Shown here piece by piece: positions 34,021-38,060 of a stretch of DNA of 38,060 nucleotides (positions are counted from its first letter, which is position 1; every line of letters starts with the position of its first letter). Under the pieces are notes generated by a model. The model searched no databases. It saw nothing but the letters and a program-made list of their open reading frames with translations, and was not told where the DNA came from. A program made the position numbers and the translations under genes. The stretch is taken from positions 1 to 38,060 of the forward strand of contig JAZLBP010000015.1 in the NCBI GenBank assembly GCA_045613745.1. Direction: 5' to 3'. The stretch is from UBA940 sp045613745. GTDB taxonomy: Bacteria > Bacteroidota > Bacteroidia > Bacteroidales > Rikenellaceae.

Positions 34021-35310
34021 TTACAAACCGAGTTTAGCTTTAATCTCCTCTACGAAGTCCAGACGCTCCCAACCGAAGTACTCGATTTCGCGCTCAACTT
34101 GTTTGCCATTCTCCCAGAACTTCTCAACTGCTTTGTAGGGACGATTACCGAAGTGACCATACGATGCAGTTGCCTCGAAAATGGGGTTCTTCAATCCGAA
34201 GCGTTTAACAATAGCTGCGGGGCGGAGGTCGAACATCTCGGCGATGATCTCGGCGATTTGGCCGTCGCTGATGCTCACCTTCGAAGTGCCGTAGGTGTCA
34301 ACATAAACGCTCAGAGGTTGTGCGATACCAATAGCGTACGACAACTGAACGAGCATTTGGTCAGCTACGCCTGCTGCAACCATATTCTTTGCAATGTGGC
34401 GTGCTGCGTAGGCTGCCGAGCGGTCAACTTTCGACGAGTCTTTACCCGAGAAAGCACCTCCACCGTGCGCACCGCGGCCACCATAGGTATCAACGATGAT
34501 TTTACGACCGGTCAGACCGGTGTCACCGTGAGGACCACCAATCACAAACTTGCCTGTGGGGTTCACGTGCAGGATATAGTTGTCGTCGATAAGCTCCGAG
34601 AGTTTGTCGCCTGCGCGCTCCAGACGAGCTTTCACGCGGGGGATAAGAATGGTGCGAACATCCTCTTTGATGATGCGGCCCATCTCCTCCTCGGCTTGTT
34701 TTTCGGTGCGACCCTCGCCAGGGGTTACAAACTCGTCGTGTTGAGTCGAAACTACAATGGTGTGAACTCGTTGGGGTTGGTTGTTATCATCGTACTCGAT
34801 GGTAACTTGGCTCTTCGAGTCGGGACGCAGGTAGGTCATAACCTTACCCTCGCGGCGGATAACTGCCAGCTCTTTGAGGATAACGTGGGCCAGAATCAGG
34901 GTTGCGGGCATATACTCTTTGGTCTCGCTCGATGCGTAACCGAACATAATACCTTGATCACCTGCACCTTGGTCCTCGTCCTTCTCGCGAACAACGCCTT
35001 GGTTGATATCCGAGCTTTGCTCGTGGATTGCCGACAGAATACCGCACGAGTTGCCGTCGAATTGGTACTCGCTCTTGGTATAGCCGATACGGTTGATAAC
35101 GCCGCGTGCCACGCTTTGAACATCAACATATGCCTCACTGCGCACCTCACCAGCAACCACAACCATACCTGTGGTGCAAAGGGTCTCGCAAGCTACTTTC
35201 GAATTGGGGTCGTGACGCAGAAACTCGTCAAGAATGGCGTCCGAAATTTGATCGGACACTTTGTCGGGGTGTCCCTCAGACACCGACTCAGATGTAAACA
35301 AAAATCCCAT
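34021..35310 (-). CDS. metK: S-adenosylmethionine synthetase
   Basis: 429 residues from ATG 35310. MGFLFTSESVSEGHPDKVSD is the conserved opening; an upstream in-frame ATG at 35331 adds only a seven-residue unconserved tail. Other motifs: GAGDQGIMFGYA, the phosphate loop GGGAFSGKDSSKVDRSAAY and FVIGGPHGDTGLTGRK. It makes SAM from methionine and ATP. The leader upstream contains a candidate SAM-II riboswitch, so feedback control by SAM is likely. Slightly longer than the roughly 384-residue E. coli enzyme, as usual for Bacteroidales. Confidence 0.98.
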   Translation of the reverse strand: MGFLFTSESVSEGHPDKVSDQISDAILDEFLRHDPNSKVACETLCTTGMVVVAGEVRSEAYVDVQSVARGVINRIGYTKSEYQFDGNSCGILSAIHEQSSDINQGVVREKDEDQGAGDQGIMFGYASSETKEYMPATLILAHVILKELAVIRREGKVMTYLRPDSKSQVTIEYDDNNQPQRVHTIVVSTQHDEFVTPGEGRTEKQAEEEMGRIIKEDVRTILIPRVKARLERAGDKLSELIDDNYILHVNPTGKFVIGGPHGDTGLTGRKIIVDTYGGRGAHGGGAFSGKDSSKVDRSAAYAARHIAKNMVAAGVADQMLVQLSYAIGIAQPLSVYVDTYGTSKVSISDGQIAEIIAEMFDLRPAAIVKRFGLKNPIFEATASYGHFGNRPYKAVEKFWENGKQVEREIEYFGWERLDFVEEIKAKLGL

Positions 35311-35374
35311 CTTTAAATTAAATTTTAACAATTAACGTAATTAAAGTGGGAAAAATTGGCTGGCTGTATAAAAA

Positions 35375-35432
35375 GAATGCTGTTTTAGCGCTTTTTTATT
35401 GTGGTTGCAATCAGTCCAAATCTTTCCACATT
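35375..35432 (-). promoter_or_regulatory. Candidate SAM-II riboswitch in the metK leader
   Basis: On the minus strand the order is GTGG (35429-35426), AAAGATTT, GGACTG, ATTGCAA, CCAC (35404-35401), an A-rich stretch, GCTAAA (35389-35384), then CAG. GTGG/CCAC forms P1. CTG in the loop can pair with CAG after GCTAAA to form the H-type pseudoknot. The conserved GATTT, TTGCAACCAC, TAAAAAA and GCTAAA blocks match what I recall of the SAM-II consensus. It starts a few bases after the expected transcription start and ends about 65 bases before metK. Confidence 0.75.
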
Positions 35433-35445
35433 TTTTTTCAGGCTG

Positions 35446-35453
35446 CAAAGATA
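35446..35453 (-). promoter_or_regulatory. -7 box of the metK promoter
   Basis: TATCTTTG on the minus strand. Transcription would begin near 35440, right at the 5' edge of the candidate riboswitch. No exact -33 box. Confidence 0.6.
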
Positions 35454-35552
35454 ACCCTTTTTTTATGATTAGTAAAAATTTTCAATAACTTTTTTACTCA
35501 ATTTAGACCAAAAATAGTCTTAACTTTGTTTTACGATTTACATTTAATTTTG

Positions 35553-35560
35553 TATCTTTG
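35553..35560 (+). promoter_or_regulatory. -7 box upstream of the 102-residue orphan gene
   Basis: TATCTTTG, 54 bases before the start codon. A TTTG at 35525-35528 is 24 bases upstream, slightly long for the consensus. Confidence 0.5.
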
Positions 35561-35614
35561 TAGTGAAGACAAAAGATTTTGTTGTTTAATTAATCATTAA
35601 TTCAATAATAAGTT

Positions 35615-35923
35615 ATGGCAGAGATTGAGATTAAAGGAATGCTGAAATGCATTTGGGATGGCGACGAATACGCTAAAATTGTACTTGCGTATAATGGCAC
35701 TTGGTGGGTGCATGATGAGAATTGGGGTGGTACAGCATTAGCAGATATAAACTCTAAGTATATAAATATTGACGAAGACTTGTGCTGGGATACAGGTATT
35801 TCTGTTGATATACCTTTGTCAGAATGTGGTCAAGAGATTCTTGATGGGTGGATGGAGACAATCTACGATGAGCAGGATGTTGACTGCTACCCTCATAAAT
35901 CGACATTCCGCATAGAGTATTAA
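35615..35923 (+). CDS. Hypothetical protein, 102 residues
   Basis: I do not recognise the family. The protein is acidic, with many Trp, Asp and Glu residues (IWDGDEYAKIVLAYNGTWWV, DENWGGTALADI), and has no signal peptide or membrane segment. The mixed beta-type pattern suggests a small soluble fold. It is a single-gene unit with a promoter box before it and a strong hairpin terminator after it. Composition is AT-rich compared with the genes to the left. It sits at the junction between chromosomal genes and the putative mobile region, so it may be cargo; that is inference. Coding is supported by an uninterrupted frame, the promoter and the terminator. Confidence 0.65.
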   Translation: MAEIEIKGMLKCIWDGDEYAKIVLAYNGTWWVHDENWGGTALADINSKYINIDEDLCWDTGISVDIPLSECGQEILDGWMETIYDEQDVDCYPHKSTFRIEY

Positions 35924-35948
35924 TACTCTATGGACAATCGTTGAATAG

Positions 35949-35987
35949 CACAAAGAGAGGAGCTCGATGAGTTCCTCTCTTTGTGTA
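35949..35987 (+). terminator. Strong hairpin after the orphan gene
   Basis: A 16-bp stem (CACAAAGAGAGGAGCT with AGTTCCTCTCTTTGTG, one G-U pair) around a short loop. It shares AGTTCCTCTCTTTG with the hairpin next to tRNA-Thr. Confidence 0.7.
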
Positions 35988-36077
35988 TTGAGTATGGCCT
36001 TGACACGGCAACATTAAATAGGCCACAATGCAAAAGGTGACCAAAAGTAACCAACTTTGAGGTCTTGAAAAGAAGAA

Positions 36078-36108
36078 ACCCCCGTAGAAGTTATTCTACG
36101 AGGGTTTT
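36078..36108 (+). terminator. Hairpin with T-run
   Basis: 12-bp stem with one mismatch (ACCCCCGTAGAA with TTCTACGAGGGT), four-base loop, then TTTTC. No gene ends immediately before it, so the transcript it serves is unclear. Confidence 0.5.
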
Positions 36109-36297
36109 CGAGTACCCAGAGGAATACCTTTTTTCGAACCAATTCATGGAAGACTTGGAACGTATATATCGTCTCCGTAAGTATTTTCCTTCGTTTGAAG
36201 AGCCGAGGCAAAGCCGTATTTCTTCGTGATTTTCCGCAAAATTAGGGCTTTTTCTTCGAGTGACAAAGTTTTGCAAGAAAAATAACACCTTGGAAAA

Positions 36298-36336
36298 GGA
36301 GGTGTGCTCACTAATTAAATTAGGGCACACCCCTCC
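36298..36336. repeat. Inverted repeat flanking an A/T palindrome
   Basis: GTGTGCTC (36302-36309) pairs with GGGCACAC (36323-36330), with further pairing of outer GGAG and CTCC. The loop holds CTAATTAAATTAG, itself nearly palindromic. No T-run follows. A cruciform of this kind upstream of a replication gene could be an origin or operator. Confidence 0.4.
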
Positions 36337-36535
36337 CTACACCCCATAATTCAATAAGTTACAGCCGTAAGCGCCCTTAATTTAATGCCTCCGTTGGTAG
36401 GTATAATAGGCATACGCCTGTTGCTTCCAATAATTTTCCTTGGTTTTCTCGTAAAATCAAGCGCATCTTACCAAACTTTTCAAACCTACGAGATAATTAT
36501 AGATGAATAATAATATATGCATAAAATAGAGTCAA

Positions 36536-36727
36536 ATGGAAAAGAATTTTAAAAGAAAGTATCGTGAACGAGATGAAATCACGAAAATGAAGATTAGTAA
36601 TAGTCTTCGAAATCGCTCTAAGAGCGCATCCCATCGTCAAGCTATATCACAAGGTTTAAAGAACTTTTACAAAAGCTTGCCATCAATGAAGAATAACGAG
36701 AATAATATGAACAACAATGAAAACTAA
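36536..36727 (+). CDS. Small basic protein, 63 residues, NUMOD3-like motif
   Basis: The sequence is rich in Lys and Arg. A motif such as KISNSLRNRSKSASHRQAIS resembles the NUMOD3-type DNA-binding helix found in homing endonucleases and phage proteins. That is a resemblance by eye only. Its stop overlaps the start of the replication-protein-like gene by 11 bases, a plasmid- or phage-like arrangement that suggests coupled translation. The tail is Asn-rich (NNENNMNNNEN). It may regulate or assist the downstream gene. Confidence 0.5.
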   Translation: MEKNFKRKYRERDEITKMKISNSLRNRSKSASHRQAISQGLKNFYKSLPSMKNNENNMNNNEN

Positions 36728-37655
36728 AAACTTTAAATGGGCGGTAAACATCGACAAATTACGTGTTTGTTTTAACATGCCCGAACATTTGTATGAATAT
36801 CTGCACGACCATTACAGCAGATACAATGAGCTGGACAAAACCCGTATATTGGATGAAGATGACTTCAATTTAGTGTTTATCAACGAGGATGAAACAACAA
36901 TGTCAGCAGTTCTTAACGTAAAAGATATTGAGGGATATTATCGCCTTGGTACGTTTACATTCAGCAACAGTGCGAAATATGAGGGCAAAGCATTCTTCGC
37001 ATTTGAGAATAACGCACTATATCGTATATACGCAAAAATACCAAGTGTCGCACCTCAAAACCACATCTGCGACTTACTCTACGTAGCCAATTACTACGGA
37101 ATGACGTTTAACAACATCACTGAACTTGAACTTGCTTTTGATAGTACTTACAACTACATTCGGACAGCACGTAATTGGATTAAGGATACGGAAAATTTTG
37201 ATTTATATATCAATGGCAAGAAGGTTAAAGACGCTGAATTATTGGCTGGGTATGGCGAATACTACGCACGTAATCGCTCCAAGTTATCCGCAACGCCAAC
37301 ATTGTACTTTTCACAAAAGAAAGACACTGATATGAAAATGCGTGTATATGATAAGTCTAAGGAACTCGAAGAAAACTCTCCGCAAAAGGCAGAACAAGTT
37401 AAAGAATGGTTTGGATGGGATGATATGAGTCAATTATATCGCATTGAGGTGGTTCTCCACAATACTAATGTTAGGGATTTTTTTGATAGATGCAGAGAAC
37501 AACTTCCTGACGAGTGGACGGAATACAACAATGTTCTTAATTTGCTTTGCGTGCCAGAATTTCGTCTTGCTATGTTTTTGGATAGTGCAGATAGGCTCAT
37601 ATATTTCAAGCACCGAAGGACACGAAAAAAAGTCAGTCTTGTTGAGGTGGCATAA
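36717..37655 (+). CDS. Putative replication initiation protein (Rep_trans / phage CRI-like)
   Basis: 312 residues. The sequence shows an N-terminal beta-type opening (WAVNIDKLRVCFNMP), an acidic strand (ITELELAFDSTYNY), the block MRVYDKSKELEE and, further on, YRIEVVLHN. This order of strands (IDxLxxxF, E/DLxxD, xYDKxxE, YRxExxL) is what I know from rolling-circle replication initiators of the Rep_trans and filamentous-phage gene II/X type. I cannot name the catalytic Tyr with confidence. Codon use is AT-rich, unlike the genes left of 35.3 kb. It overlaps the small basic protein gene. It could instead be another phage protein; no homology search was possible. Confidence 0.5.
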   Translation: MKTKNFKWAVNIDKLRVCFNMPEHLYEYLHDHYSRYNELDKTRILDEDDFNLVFINEDETTMSAVLNVKDIEGYYRLGTFTFSNSAKYEGKAFFAFENNALYRIYAKIPSVAPQNHICDLLYVANYYGMTFNNITELELAFDSTYNYIRTARNWIKDTENFDLYINGKKVKDAELLAGYGEYYARNRSKLSATPTLYFSQKKDTDMKMRVYDKSKELEENSPQKAEQVKEWFGWDDMSQLYRIEVVLHNTNVRDFFDRCREQLPDEWTEYNNVLNLLCVPEFRLAMFLDSADRLIYFKHRRTRKKVSLVEVA

Positions 37656-37706
37656 TAATAACCAATATACCCAAGCGAACAGAAAAGTGAGCGATAATTG
37701 GGGGTA

Positions 37707-37742
37707 AAGCCAAGGGCAATTCGGCTTAGGGGTGCAACCCCT
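37707..37742 (+). other. Two abutting stem-loops after the Rep-like gene
   Basis: AAGCC (37707-37711) pairs with GGCTT (37723-37727), and directly next to it AGGGGT (37728-37733) pairs with ACCCCT (37737-37742) around a three-base loop. They could stack on each other. No T-run follows. Possible roles are a nick-site hairpin of a rolling-circle origin, or an RNA element. Confidence 0.45.
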
Positions 37743-37774
37743 GATGAGATTTGCAACAAAAAAGAAAAAGTATT

Positions 37775-37834
37775 ATGACTTTGAAGTTAATGCTAACAAC
37801 TCCGATAATAACTAATGGTTTGGGTGTTATATAA
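37775..37834 (+). CDS. Possible 19-residue peptide
   Basis: ATG 37775 to TAA 37834 encodes MTLKLMLTTPIITNGLGVI. An A-rich segment lies just upstream and a good terminator begins five bases after the stop. It could be a leader peptide or chance. Low support. Confidence 0.25.
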   Translation: MTLKLMLTTPIITNGLGVI

Positions 37835-37838
37835 CAAC

Positions 37839-37873
37839 GATGAGGCTTTCAATTAAGAGAGCCTCATCATTTT
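37839..37873 (+). terminator. Terminator near the end of the Rep-like unit
   Basis: Stem GATGAGGCT (37839-37847) with AGCCTCATC (37860-37868), extending by three further pairs including one G-U, loop AATTAA, then ATTTTG. Confidence 0.8.
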
Positions 37874-37915
37874 GTAACATAGCTATTTTGTGTTATTTAT
37901 ATGTTAAGAGAGTAG

Positions 37916-37930
37916 TGTCACAGTGTGACA
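37916..37930. promoter_or_regulatory. Inverted repeat TGTCAC-AGT-GTGACA
   Basis: A perfect 6-bp dyad with a three-base spacer, in the gap between the terminator and the cut minus-strand frame. An operator is possible. Confidence 0.3.
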
Positions 37931-37966
37931 TTCTTGTTCTTTTAGATAAAGATACAACAGTTTATT

Positions 37967-38060
37967 CTAGCGTGTTCCACCATTTTCACCATTCTGTTTG
38001 TAGATGACCTCAATATCAATACTTGTTGTGTCTGTCTGAATATTTACTATAAACCTATAC
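37967..38060 (-). CDS. C-terminal end of an unidentified protein (cut by window edge)
   Basis: A minus-strand frame enters from the right edge and ends at TAG 37967, giving about 30 residues ending IYKQNGENGGTR. I do not recognise it. Support is only the open frame and the position opposite a plus-strand terminator, which would fit convergent genes. Confidence 0.35.
   Translation of the reverse strand, partial: YRFIVNIQTDTTSIDIEVIYKQNGENGGTR

Larger units (their letters stand above)
35988..36535. other. AT-rich non-coding stretch with hairpins
   Basis: No gene is supportable here; short minus-strand frames run through hairpins and look like no protein. Visible structures are a terminator-like hairpin (36078-36105), an inverted repeat around an A/T palindrome (36298-36336) and a small AGGC/GCCT hairpin near 36408-36419. 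The location before a replication gene suggests a plasmid-type control or origin region. Confidence 0.4.

Noticed and set aside
36014..36330. Short minus-strand frames of 65 and 79 codons
   Set aside because: They run through hairpin sequences, overlap each other and show no protein-like pattern or promoter.
37740..37775. CTGATGAG after the stem-loops, reminiscent of a hammerhead ribozyme core
   Set aside because: No stem II and no correctly placed GAAA and cleavage-site helix could be formed.

Overview
The window is a chromosomal segment of a Bacteroidota bacterium, order Bacteroidales. The basis is a set of families typical of that group: DUF4369/TlpA-type lipoproteins, BACON and FISUMP-like domains, the moxR-DUF58-Bat cluster and a GH89 hexosaminidase. 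Many genes also follow the Bacteroidales -33/-7 promoter form (TTTG, about 19 bases, TAnnTTTG), and Shine-Dalgarno sequences are scarce. The genus cannot be fixed; a gut member of the Rikenellaceae or a relative is a weak guess.

Layout. Positions 1-290 hold the start of a tyrosine recombinase (minus strand, cut by the window edge) beside tRNA-Phe, preceded by three 12-bp-spaced repeats: the edge of an integrated element. Next come a secreted phosphodiesterase-like lipoprotein (627-1532) and tRNA-Thr (1728-1799). At 2179-7158 three DUF4369/thioredoxin-type lipoproteins lead into lpxH, thyA and folA in tight overlap. At 7224-12045 on the minus strand lie a GT2 glycosyltransferase, asnA, a DHH phosphoesterase and an S41 peptidase. 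At 12184-15338 a UvrD/PcrA helicase and endonuclease III overlap by one base.

The plus-strand run 15538-21267 is the moxR-DUF58-BatD-like-BatC-BatA-BatB cluster, a predicted envelope/aerotolerance chaperone system. galE, a PlsC-type acyltransferase and a ROK kinase follow. The ROK gene is divergent from a prenyl synthase-U32 peptidase-DUF2461 operon (25411-28326). A 948-residue multi-BACON lipoprotein (28574-31420, minus) is divergent from an alpha-N-acetylglucosaminidase (31757-33946), which suggests a host-glycan niche. metK (34021-35310, minus) is preceded by a candidate SAM-II riboswitch placed just after a matching promoter.

From about 35.5 kb to the right edge base composition becomes AT-rich and gene density drops. 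This stretch carries an orphan 102-codon gene, a small basic protein, a putative rolling-circle-type replication initiator, strong hairpins and a cut minus-strand reading frame. It looks like a plasmid- or phage-derived insertion continuing past the window. No CRISPR array, rRNA or complete insertion sequence was seen, and I found no clear undescribed multi-gene system. The most unusual material is at the right end.
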